From assembly GCA_944391895.1 (NCBI GenBank), contig CALXVF010000053.1, forward strand, positions 1 to 7,905: DNA of 7,905 nucleotides, given 5' to 3'. Positions 1-5,812 of the stretch are shown here, piece by piece. The number at the start of each line of letters is the position of its first letter. Within the stretch, counting starts at the first letter, position 1. Source of the DNA: an uncultured Clostridia bacterium. GTDB taxonomy: Bacteria > Bacillota > Clostridia > TANB77 > CAG-508. The position numbers were made by a program, and so were the translations under genes. The notes beneath the pieces were generated by a model. The model searched no databases, was not told the DNA's origin, and saw only the letters and a list, made by a program, of their open reading frames with translations.

Positions 1-2
1 AA

Positions 3-1493
3 GCAAAAGTAAATGAAGAACCTACAGACGAAACAGAGACTGTGTATAAAGAACCAGAATTAAAAATATCTAAAACTGCAAAAACTGTATTAGATAGAGA
101 CGAAAATGGTACAATTATACCTGGTCAAAGTGAAGATGAAGCAGAAATTGGAGACACAATTATTTATACAATTACTGTAACTAATGAATCAGATATTGAA
201 GCAGAAGAAGTAAATGTAGTAGATACTCTTCCAACACAAGTTACTTATGTAAATAATTCTATAGCTACTATAGGTGGAAGCCAAAATGCAACATATGATT
301 CAGCAAATAGACAAATAAAATACAGTGGAACTTTACAAGCAAAAGGAACATTAACTATTACATTTAAAGTAACTGTAAACAAAGGAACACCAGTTGGAGA
401 AGATGTTATCAAAAATATAGCTATTTTAAATGATACAAAACAAGACGATGCTACAACTGATGTAGTTAAAAAGCTTAGAGTAACTACAACAGCAGAAACC
501 GTAAATGCATTAGACATAGTACTAGTACTAGATACATCAGGAAGTATGAAAGACCCAGGTTCTAATGAGCAAACTAGATTACAAAATTTAAAAGATGCAG
601 CGACAAGTCTTGTAAATAAAGTATTTAGTACAGAAACAAATTCTACAATTACAGCTATAACATATGATACAGATGTAAATTGGGGAACAACGACATATAC
701 ATATCGTCAAAAACAACAGCTATTATATAAAATTCAATATTTAGGTGCAGATGGAGGAACAAATATATATAAAGCTCTAGAAGAAACAAATCGTGTTGTA
801 GATAATATGGATGCTACAAATAGAAATAGAGTAGTTGTATTCTTGACAGATGGGGCACCAACATTCTATACTGGTCAATCAGGAATAGAATACATTGATG
901 TTAATACAGGTAGTGAAAGAGAATATAAAAATAATTTAAGACCTCAAATTATAGAACAAGCAAAAAAATTAAAAGCAAAAGAAAATGTTGAAGTATATGC
1001 AGTAGGATTAGGTGTAGATAAATTAGACGATAAGAGTGTAGTACAATATGTTGAAAAAACTCCACCTCAAAGCGAAAGAAATTATTTTGATGGATATAAT
1101 CGTAGTTGGAGATATTGGTATATGTATGAAAAAACTTATGCTCAATATTTATTAAATAATATTTCAAGTTCAGGAGAATACATTGAAACATCAGACCTAG
1201 ATAAAACATTTAATGACATTTTAAGTGAACATACAACTTCAGAATATATGTATGATGCTAAGGATACACCTCTAACAATAGAAGTGCCAGAGGCAAGAGA
1301 AATTATAAGTGATATTACTGTAATAATAGGAAATACAGGAAATGAAACAACATATACTGTGGAAGAATTAATTCAAGGAAGAAATGGAATAAAATATACA
1401 CCAGGAAAAGGATTTACTTGGACAATAACAGATCCACAAATATTAAATTCAGACTTACATATTTCTTATAGAGTTAAAGGTGTAGCAGAATAA
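3..1493 (+). CDS. Surface-type protein with DUF11 repeat and VWA domain, 5' truncated
   Basis: The reading frame is open to the left window edge, so this is the C-terminal 496 residues of a longer protein; the GTG at 42 is an internal valine, not a start. Residues about 21-155 form a DUF11-type repeat (a beta-sandwich stalk module of bacterial surface proteins), seen in GDTIIYTITVTN followed by VNVVDTLP. A von Willebrand factor A domain follows, with a complete metal-ion-dependent adhesion site: DTSGS (nt 531-545), the GGT threonine (nt 753-761) and TDG (nt 846-854). The last 100 residues look like a beta-rich stalk or pilin-like domain ending in ISYRVKGVAE. No LPxTG motif, C-terminal membrane helix or positive tail is visible, so cell-wall anchoring by sortase is not supported. 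The role is inferred to be adhesion or cell-surface interaction through a bound divalent metal. The signal peptide, if any, lies outside the window. Domain calls are firm; the biological role is not. Confidence 0.88.
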   Translation, partial: AKVNEEPTDETETVYKEPELKISKTAKTVLDRDENGTIIPGQSEDEAEIGDTIIYTITVTNESDIEAEEVNVVDTLPTQVTYVNNSIATIGGSQNATYDSANRQIKYSGTLQAKGTLTITFKVTVNKGTPVGEDVIKNIAILNDTKQDDATTDVVKKLRVTTTAETVNALDIVLVLDTSGSMKDPGSNEQTRLQNLKDAATSLVNKVFSTETNSTITAITYDTDVNWGTTTYTYRQKQQLLYKIQYLGADGGTNIYKALEETNRVVDNMDATNRNRVVVFLTDGAPTFYTGQSGIEYIDVNTGSEREYKNNLRPQIIEQAKKLKAKENVEVYAVGLGVDKLDDKSVVQYVEKTPPQSERNYFDGYNRSWRYWYMYEKTYAQYLLNNISSSGEYIETSDLDKTFNDILSEHTTSEYMYDAKDTPLTIEVPEAREIISDITVIIGNTGNETTYTVEELIQGRNGIKYTPGKGFTWTITDPQILNSDLHISYRVKGVAE

Positions 1494-1497
1494 TAAA

Positions 1498-1530
1498 AGA
1501 CTAGTAGGATAAAATTCCTACTAGTTTTTT
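1498..1530 (+). terminator. Intrinsic terminator after the VWA gene
   Basis: A perfect 10-bp inverted repeat (ACTAGTAGGA at 1500-1509 and TCCTACTAGT at 1516-1525) encloses a 6-nt loop and is followed by a T run to 1530. It starts 7 nt after the stop codon of the VWA/DUF11 gene. This is a textbook rho-independent terminator that ends the upstream transcript. Confidence 0.93.
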
Positions 1531-1664
1531 ATGTGATTGTTTAAAAAATTAAGGCAAAAAGTGAAATAAAAAAAAATATGTCAAAAGTCTTAAATCAATA
1601 TAAAAAGTAAAGGTAATTAAATAAAAAGCTAAATTCATAAATAAAAAATAATTTCAATAAGTTG

Positions 1665-1693
1665 TTGAAAAAACGTAAACAATTTGTTAGAAT
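1665..1693 (+). promoter_or_regulatory. Candidate sigma-A promoter for the Rpn relic
   Basis: TTGAAA at 1665-1670 is followed after 17 bp by TAGAAT at 1688-1693, with a TGT extended -10 just before it. The predicted start site near 1700 would fall inside the Shine-Dalgarno sequence AAAGGAGG (1696-1703) of the following gene and leave almost no leader. The match could therefore be chance in AT-rich DNA, or the promoter may be upstream. The rest of 1531-1664 is featureless AT-rich DNA. Confidence 0.3.
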
Positions 1694-1706
1694 AAAAGGA
1701 GGAAAA

Positions 1707-2390
1707 ATGGCAAAGCCAGAGAAATTACCTTTATTAAATGACTACATATTCAAACGTACATTTATTCAAGAGGGAACAATAGGAATTCTAAAAGATTTAT
1801 TAGAAGCTATACTAGAAGTAAAAATAACAAATTTAGAAGTGAGGAATAGCGAAATACCAAAGGAGCTAATAGAATAAAAAGCAAGTTACTATCATGTAGC
1901 CTATATGAAGTTTGAAAAAATAAAACCAAATGAATATGTAGATATGGGATACAAAGTAGAAGATGGAAATGCAACAGAAGAATTAGAAATGCATTTTATA
2001 GAGATGCCAAAATTCATAAAGAAAAATCCAGAAGTCGAAGGAAAGCTAGAGCAATGGTTGTGGCTAATAAGTGGAAAGGAGGAAAAAATCAAAATGGCAG
2101 AGGATAAGAATGAAGAAGTAAAAAAAGCAGGAATATTAGTAGATGAAATGAGTATGGACCCAAAAGAAAGAGAACTATATGAAGCAAGACTAATGGCAAA
2201 ATACAATTATGATAGTGGAATGGCCGGAGCAAGAGAAGCTGGCATAGAAGAAGGCAAAAAAGTTGGAATTGCAGAAGGAGAAAAATCAAAACAAATACAA
2301 ATTGCCAAAAAACTAAAGGAAATGGGAATGACAAACAAAGAAATAATAATAGCAACAGGGCTTAGTAAAGAAGAAATAAAAAAATTATAA
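1707..2390 (+). pseudogene. Rpn / PD-(D/E)XK nuclease family transposase, disrupted and internally deleted
   Basis: The start is ATG 1707 behind a strong AAAGGAGG. The first 56 codons give the family N-terminus (LPLLNDYIFKRTF, then LKDLLEAIL and VRNSEIPKE). A TAA stop at 1875-1877 interrupts it, and the same frame then continues KAS-YYHVAYMKFEK and on to 2390 with the typical family C-terminus: a Glu/Lys-rich tail with EG repeats (GAREAGIEEGKK) and a short helical end (MGMTNKEIIIATGLSKEEIKKL). Family members are usually about 280-310 residues; only about 226 remain. The missing part is the nuclease core (LDVKA, the catalytic aspartate and the E-x-Q region) that normally sits between the KAS-like segment and the VA-MKFE segment. 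Rpn proteins are known as recombination-promoting endonucleases that can drive DNA transfer; this copy cannot cut DNA. The downstream piece might still start at ATG 1905, but no Shine-Dalgarno site is evident there. Confidence 0.85.
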
Positions 2391-2412
2391 AAACGCTTTT
2401 ATTAAAAAATAA

Positions 2413-2441
2413 TTGAAATTTAAAAAACACTATAATATAAT
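2413..2441 (+). promoter_or_regulatory. Sigma-A promoter for the HExxH protein gene
   Basis: TTGAAA at 2413-2418, a 17-bp spacer and a consensus TATAAT at 2436-2441 (overlapping a second TATAAT at 2431). The expected start site near 2448 would give a leader of about 15 nt, with GGAGG at 2452-2456 correctly placed before the TTG start. The gene is therefore probably transcribed independently of the Rpn relic upstream. Confidence 0.65.
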
Positions 2442-2462
2442 GATAAAAAGCGGAGGATAATT

Positions 2463-3473
2463 TTGAAGATAGAGAAGAAACTAAAAAAGCTTGGAATAGA
2501 AGAAAAGCAAGAATTAACAAAAGAAGAAAAAGAATCTGTTGCACAAAAAGTTACAGATTTACTAGTCGAGTCTTTTAAAATACTAGAGCAGGATAAAAAT
2601 GAAATACAAAACAAATTAAACCAGGCACCTATGTTTTATGCAAAGATTCAAAAAAACATTTCAAATGTAAATTATATTTACGAAAATAGTAAAATATATT
2701 TTTCAGAAGATATAAATTTAAATCAAATTACAGATACGATAATACATGAATTCATACATTATTTGCAAGATTTAAGAAAAAGAAATGGAAAGTTAAAAAG
2801 AATTGGGCTATGCAATTTTAATGAACTATCAATAAAAGGATTAGGAATGAATGAAGCAGCAGTTCAATATATTTCATCAAAAGCAATAAAAAGACAACAA
2901 AGTTTAGTAAAAAAATATAATTTAGTTTTAAAAACAATAAGTCCTTCATATTACCCAATAATGACAAACTTAATTGAGCAAATAGTTGCTCTACTAGGAG
3001 AAAATGAACTAGTAAAAGCTGTAATAAAAAATGAACAAGATTTTTCAAATTTATTTTTTAATACTTTTGAAGGAAATGCACAATCAATAATAAATAATTT
3101 TGACAATATAATACAATTAAATAATGAAATCAAAAACGACAAGAAACAAGAGGAAATAGTAAGCTTATATATAGAAACTCAAGACATTATTATGAAAACA
3201 TATTTCGAAAAAATGCTTAAACTTATAGATACAGTAGAAGATGTAGACAATCTATCTAAAAAATTAAATAAATTCATGCAGATTACTGGAAAAGTAGAAA
3301 TAAATGGATATATGCATAATAATTGCGAAATATTTAAATCATATATGACAAATAAACTAGATAAAAAGATGATAAGCTTATATAAAGAGAAAAGCAAAAC
3401 AGCATTGGCTATAGTATATACAGGAAGATTAAATAAAATAATACAAAAAATAAAGTCTTACTTTAGAGTATAA
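2463..3473 (+). CDS. Unnamed 336-aa protein with HExxH metalloprotease-like motif
   Basis: Not recognised as a named family. The start is TTG 2463, chosen because GGAGG (2452-2456) lies 6 nt before it. The first 50 residues are charged and helical, a possible coiled coil. Residues 95-99 are HEFIH (nt 2745-2759) in a hydrophobic helix, TIIHEFIHYLQ, which fits the zinc-binding HExxH signature of zincin metallopeptidases. Glu131, in GMNEAAVQYI 32 residues after the second histidine, is a plausible third zinc ligand in gluzincin style. The remaining 200 residues are mostly predicted helix rich in Lys, Asn and Ile. No signal peptide or membrane span is visible, so a cytoplasmic protein, or one exported by another route, is likely. 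The gene has its own promoter and ends inside a hairpin shared with the convergent gene. A peptidase activity is inferred from the motif alone; the substrate is unknown. Confidence 0.8.
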   Translation: MKIEKKLKKLGIEEKQELTKEEKESVAQKVTDLLVESFKILEQDKNEIQNKLNQAPMFYAKIQKNISNVNYIYENSKIYFSEDINLNQITDTIIHEFIHYLQDLRKRNGKLKRIGLCNFNELSIKGLGMNEAAVQYISSKAIKRQQSLVKKYNLVLKTISPSYYPIMTNLIEQIVALLGENELVKAVIKNEQDFSNLFFNTFEGNAQSIINNFDNIIQLNNEIKNDKKQEEIVSLYIETQDIIMKTYFEKMLKLIDTVEDVDNLSKKLNKFMQITGKVEINGYMHNNCEIFKSYMTNKLDKKMISLYKEKSKTALAIVYTGRLNKIIQKIKSYFRV

Positions 3474-3485
3474 GTAAGACTTTAT
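3450..3485. terminator. Bidirectional terminator between convergent genes
   Basis: A perfect 12-bp inverted repeat (ATAAAGTCTTAC at 3450-3461 and GTAAGACTTTAT at 3474-3485) with a 12-nt loop spans the stop codon of the plus-strand gene and the stop codon of the minus-strand gene. Read leftward, the stem is followed by a run of six T (plus-strand A run at 3445-3450), a good terminator for the minus gene. Read rightward, the tail is ATAAAAATATTTTT, a less ideal U tract. Confidence 0.8.
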
Positions 3486-3802
3486 AAAAATATTTTTGCT
3501 ACATTCAAGAAAAATGTCGAAACTGCTACTTTGAAAGACATTCTTATACCTTTAAAGAATGCGTTTTTTGCAATAGATAAGTTATAATCTTTTTTTACAG
3601 TTAAAGCTAAACAATTTGTTTCAACTGTATCTTCAGAATTATCAACAACTGGAACTAATTCTGCTTCATCATTGATATCTAAAGTTTTTCCAACAATTAA
3701 ACTAGGATTGTTTTCAATTGCATTATCTAAAATATTAATAATTTTATCTTTATCTATTAAAATAGGGCTATTTTGTATCTTAAGACTTTCTGACATTAAC
3801 AT
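3482..3802 (-). CDS. Small hypothetical protein (106 aa)
   Basis: Not recognised as a named family, but it looks truly coding: balanced codon use, no low-complexity bias, and a good promoter upstream on the same strand. The N-terminal half is acidic (DKDKIINILDNAIENNPSLIVGKT, then DINDEAELVPVVDNSEDT). The C-terminal part (CLALTVKKDYNLSIAKNAFFKGIRMSFKVAVSTFFLNVAKIFL) is basic and amphipathic or hydrophobic, and could be a membrane-associated helix rather than a clear transmembrane span. The start at 3802 (ATG) is preferred because a weak AAGTGGA site sits 4 nt before it; a GTG at 3811 or ATG at 3796 are alternatives. The gene faces the HExxH gene and shares its terminator. Function is unknown. 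Confidence 0.6.
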   Translation of the reverse strand: MLMSESLKIQNSPILIDKDKIINILDNAIENNPSLIVGKTLDINDEAELVPVVDNSEDTVETNCLALTVKKDYNLSIAKNAFFKGIRMSFKVAVSTFFLNVAKIFL

Positions 3803-3836
3803 AAAATCCACTTCTTTCGTATTTATTTCTACACAC

Positions 3837-3865
3837 AGTATAACATTAAAAAATTGAGATGTAAA
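3837..3865 (-). promoter_or_regulatory. Promoter of the minus-strand small gene
   Basis: On the minus strand TTTACA (plus 3860-3865) is followed after exactly 17 bp by TATACT (plus 3837-3842), with a TGT extended -10. The expected start near 3830 gives a leader of about 25 nt before ATG 3802. The good match supports the small gene being real. Confidence 0.6.
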
Positions 3866-3905
3866 GAAAAAATAAAATTTTAATATGAGAAACTTAAAAA
3901 AATGC

Positions 3906-3934
3906 TTGACTAAAAAATGGTATAAATATAAAAT
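3906..3934 (+). promoter_or_regulatory. Promoter of the leader and variable-protein gene
   Basis: TTGACT at 3906-3911, a 17-bp spacer, then TAAAAT at 3929-3934. It is the only good promoter match seen between the divergent minus-strand gene and the start codon at 4139. Transcription would begin near 3941 and produce a leader of about 200 nt. Its -35 box lies about 40 bp from the -35 box of the divergent minus-strand promoter. Confidence 0.6.
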
Positions 3935-3971
3935 TATATATAAATAACAAAAATAGAGAGGAAAACACCAA

Positions 3972-4025
3972 ATGAAATTACATGAAAGCCTTGAGGCTGT
4001 ATATATATATATATATATATCGTAG
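3972..4025 (+). CDS. Possible 17-aa leader peptide
   Basis: ATG 3972 lies 10 nt after a modest GAGAGG site and opens a frame reading MKLHESLEAVYIYIYIS before TAG. Its second half, (YI)3, is encoded by the TA repeat, so any change in repeat number shifts its frame and stop. It lies between a promoter and a strong terminator, the usual place of an attenuation leader peptide. It could equally be a chance ORF; there is no conservation evidence. Confidence 0.3.
   Translation: MKLHESLEAVYIYIYIS
4000..4020. repeat. (TA)10 dinucleotide microsatellite
   Basis: Ten uninterrupted TA units plus a final T. Simple repeats of this kind are prone to slipped-strand length change. Here the tract lies in the transcribed leader, about 65 bp after the -10 box and 40 bp before the terminator, so a length change could alter the leader RNA or the short ORF but not the spacing within the promoter. 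Confidence 0.9.
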
Positions 4026-4060
4026 GATTTAATAAAATAAACTTATGTAAACATAGAGAG

Positions 4061-4103
4061 AAAACTATGCTTTTTAGAAGAACCTAAAAGGCGTAGTTTT
4101 TTT
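4061..4103 (+). terminator. Strong intrinsic terminator inside the leader (attenuator)
   Basis: A 17-bp stem pairs 4061-4077 with 4084-4100 around the 6-nt loop AAGAAC; only two positions are G-U wobbles. The run of seven T at 4097-4103 completes a classic terminator. It ends 35 nt before the GTG start of the next gene, with AAGGAAGGAA (4121-4130) between them and no promoter visible in that gap. The downstream gene should therefore need read-through or antitermination. Confidence 0.85.
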
Positions 4104-4138
4104 GTGCTAAAGAACTTAAAAAGGAAGGAAATAGAAAA

Positions 4139-5659
4139 GTGAAAAGTAAAAAGAAAGCAATAATATTAATAGCAATAATTTTAGTTGTAGCTATAGTAAG
4201 TGCAATAATAATACGAAATGTCATAGTAAATAGAGAAATAGAGAAAAGTGAATATTTACAAGGAGAAAATACAAATTCTAACTTGCTAGCTAGCTATATT
4301 AGAAAAGGAGTGAAAATAGGTGGAATAATAGGAACAATGGAAGTACTGGATACATCGGATGCAACAGCAAAACCGGAAGATATATTAGAAGGAAAAACGG
4401 CATATGTAAATGGAGTCAAAATAACGGGAACAATGAAGGAACCAGTTGAGTTTAGCACAAACTATGGAAGAATAGAAGTAATATGGATAGACCAACAAAA
4501 TAAAGTAATAGAAAAGCCATTATCCCCAGAAGGATCACTACAAGGAATGACTCCAGTAAAATGGAATGGAACAACAGAAAGTACAGCAAAAGCAGATAAT
4601 TCGGACGGCTGGTATGATTATGTGGCCGCCTCAGGAACGGAAGATAATTTAAATAGCCATTGGGCAAATGCAAAAGATAGTAAAGGAAGTTATTTTGTAT
4701 GGATACCAAGGTACGCATATAGAATAACATATTATGCAGATAAAAATAGTGATGTAGAAACCGGATATTATGATGGAAGAGGAATGGTAAATAACCAAGG
4801 AGAACTGCAAAATAATTTAAAATTAGAAGAAGGAATAGAAACAGTAGAATATGAAGGAAAAAGTTATATAGTACATCCAGCATTTGAAACAAATCTTGAT
4901 TTAGGAGGTTGGTCAGGAGACCTAGCAGGAATATGGGTAGGAAAATATGAAACATCAGGTTCGGGAAGTGATATGAAAATAATACCAAATGCAGATTCAA
5001 TAACTGACCAGACAATAGGAACATTTTATAATTATGGATATAATTACGATAGAACAAAAGAAAGTCATTTGATGAAAAATAGTGAATGGGGAGCAGTGGC
5101 ATACTTAACACACAGTAAATACGGAAGAAATGGAAATGAAATATATATAAATAATGACAGAGATACAACTGGAAACAGTGGGGGAAGTGTAGACGCAAGC
5201 TCAAGCGGAACAAAATATGCATACAATACTCCCGAAGGCCAAAAAGCAAGTACTACCGGAAACATATATGGAATATATGATTTATCTGGCGGATGCTGGG
5301 AATATGTAGCAGCATTTGATAATGCTTCAAGTTCATTAAGTTATGGAAATACATTTGCAAGTACAAACGGACAAAGCACACCATACGCAACAGCATATAC
5401 AAATGGAACAGATACAAATTCAGGAGAAAAAATATATGAAATAGGAAAAACAGGAGATGCAACAAAAGAAGTATATTCAGGAAGTGGAAACTGGAACAAT
5501 GATTATTCTTACGTTGTATGCTTAAGCGTTCCATTCTTTAGACGTGGAGGTGATTACATTATTGGTTCCGATGCGGGCGTGTTCTATTCACATATCTATG
5601 ATGGCAATAGCACTACTTACCACAGTTTCCGCGTAGTGCTTGGAGGTTCCGAATTTTGA
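4139..5659 (+). CDS. Membrane-anchored FGE/C-type-lectin-fold protein, probable DGR target
   Basis: The start is GTG 4139, 8 nt after AAGGAAGGAA; the protein has 506 residues. Residues 1-7 are Lys-rich and 8-26 form one hydrophobic helix, so this is a signal anchor or uncleaved signal peptide. Residues 52-99 carry two phage-tail-fibre-like short modules (IRKGVKIGGIIGTM, then EDILEGKTAYVNGVKITGTM). A recurrent patch, SYFVWIPRYAYRI (184-196), and EWGAVAYLTHSKYG (316-329) precede GNIYGIYDLSGGCWEY (374-389), which matches the N-x-GLYDM-GNVWEW motif of the formylglycine-generating-enzyme/sulfatase-modifying fold. The C-terminus, RRGG (468-471) to SFRVVL (496-501), matches the last FGE strand pair. 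Catalytic cysteines of true FGE are not evident, so a ligand-binding role is inferred, displayed outside the cell on a membrane stalk. The last 56 codons have deviant codon use and look like a DGR variable region. An attenuator-like leader precedes the gene and a terminator follows it. Confidence 0.85.
   Translation: MKSKKKAIILIAIILVVAIVSAIIIRNVIVNREIEKSEYLQGENTNSNLLASYIRKGVKIGGIIGTMEVLDTSDATAKPEDILEGKTAYVNGVKITGTMKEPVEFSTNYGRIEVIWIDQQNKVIEKPLSPEGSLQGMTPVKWNGTTESTAKADNSDGWYDYVAASGTEDNLNSHWANAKDSKGSYFVWIPRYAYRITYYADKNSDVETGYYDGRGMVNNQGELQNNLKLEEGIETVEYEGKSYIVHPAFETNLDLGGWSGDLAGIWVGKYETSGSGSDMKIIPNADSITDQTIGTFYNYGYNYDRTKESHLMKNSEWGAVAYLTHSKYGRNGNEIYINNDRDTTGNSGGSVDASSSGTKYAYNTPEGQKASTTGNIYGIYDLSGGCWEYVAAFDNASSSLSYGNTFASTNGQSTPYATAYTNGTDTNSGEKIYEIGKTGDATKEVYSGSGNWNNDYSYVVCLSVPFFRRGGDYIIGSDAGVFYSHIYDGNSTTYHSFRVVLGGSEF
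5489..5656 (+). other. Probable DGR variable region (VR), orphan
   Basis: From the Asn451 codon to the stop, 43 of 56 codons end in C or T and 18 end in C; in the 57 codons just before, only 3 end in C. Such NNY-rich stretches are what adenine mutagenesis of AAC/AAT template codons leaves behind. The protein segment has the conserved frame of DGR target proteins with the FGE fold: GNWNN, PFF-RGG, GS-AGVF and SFRVVL, with diverse residues between them (DYSYV, CLSV, DYII, SHIYD, TTYH). The invariant 3' end (5627-5656, CGCGTAGTGCTT and after) would be the initiation-of-homology side. No template repeat, Avd or reverse transcriptase is in the window, so the cassette must act from elsewhere. Gene conversion from a paralogue is the main alternative. 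The exact left edge is uncertain. Confidence 0.6.
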
Positions 5660-5665
5660 GTATGT

Positions 5666-5695
5666 AAAAAAGTGTCATAGTTAGTGGTACTTTTT
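5666..5695 (+). terminator. Intrinsic terminator after the variable-protein gene
   Basis: Pairing AAAAAGTGTCAT (5667-5678) with GTGGTACTTTTT (5684-5695) gives a 12-bp stem with three G-U wobbles and the loop AGTTA; the final five T form the U tail. It begins 7 nt after the stop codon. Because it sits just downstream of the variable region, it could also serve as the short hairpin that DGR targets often carry there; the two roles are not exclusive. Confidence 0.7.
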
Positions 5696-5734
5696 GATTG
5701 TATAGGAAAAATCAAGTTATTTCTATACAATCAA
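5694..5734. repeat. Perfect 12-bp inverted repeat downstream of the variable region
   Basis: TTGATTGTATAG (5694-5705) and CTATACAATCAA (5723-5734) are perfect inverted copies around a 17-nt spacer; a G-U and two A-U pairs can extend the stem inward. No T run follows on either strand, so it is not a terminator by itself. It touches the T tail of the preceding hairpin. It could be an operator, a cruciform used in DGR retrohoming, or the scar of a mobile element. Confidence 0.7.
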
Positions 5735-5812
5735 GGTATTGGCAAACGTTCGCTATAGAATTCCAAAAAATTTCATATAACTATTGTAAATTTATGTATA
5801 TATTGATATACT

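Larger units (their letters stand above)
3941..4138 (+). promoter_or_regulatory. Long structured 5' leader, probable attenuator
   Basis: The leader holds, in order, a possible short ORF (3972-4025), a small AGCCT-TG-AGGCT palindrome (3987-3998), a (TA)10 tract (4000-4020), a possible CATAG/CTATG hairpin (4052-4056 with 4065-4069) and a strong terminator (4061-4103). The small hairpin uses bases of the terminator's left arm, so the two are mutually exclusive and could act as antiterminator and terminator. Two near-direct repeats are present: ATAGAGAG(G)AAAAC at 3953-3966 and 4053-4065, and AAGAAC(C/T)TAAAA(A)GG at 4078-4091 and 4111-4125. The second copy of the latter overlaps the ribosome binding site of the gene at 4139. 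It matches no riboswitch class I know. The regulatory role is inferred. Confidence 0.5.

Noticed and set aside
42..44. GTG as a start codon of the VWA gene
   Set aside because: The frame is open further to the left edge, no ribosome binding site precedes it, and the DUF11/VWA protein is expected to be longer.
1662..1706. TTG at 1662 as the start of the Rpn relic
   Set aside because: ATG 1707 has a strong AAAGGAGG directly before it and begins the conserved N-terminus.
2385..2412. Terminator after the Rpn relic
   Set aside because: Only a short A/T pairing (AATTAT with ATAATT) without a GC-containing stem or a proper T run.
3672..3857. Open frame of 61 codons on the plus strand
   Set aside because: It lies antisense to the better-supported minus-strand gene and has no ribosome binding site.
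3450..4000. CRISPR array, tRNA or rRNA
   Set aside because: No regularly spaced repeats, cloverleaf or rRNA-like sequence was seen here or elsewhere in the window.
3941..4060. Known riboswitch (cyclic-di-GMP I or II, T-box) in the leader
   Set aside because: The AAAGCC...GGCT segment is superficially similar to a GEMM element, but the rest of the conserved core is absent, and no T-box GGTGG/ACCGCG pair is present.
4452..5249. Long open frame of 265 codons on the minus strand inside the variable-protein gene
   Set aside because: It is an antisense shadow: extremely Leu/Phe/His-rich, no ribosome binding site, and fully inside a gene with clear domains.
5742..5753. Near-palindrome GCAAACGTTCGC as a CcpA cre site
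   Set aside because: Aligned on its CG centre it misses several conserved cre positions, including the leading T and the right half.
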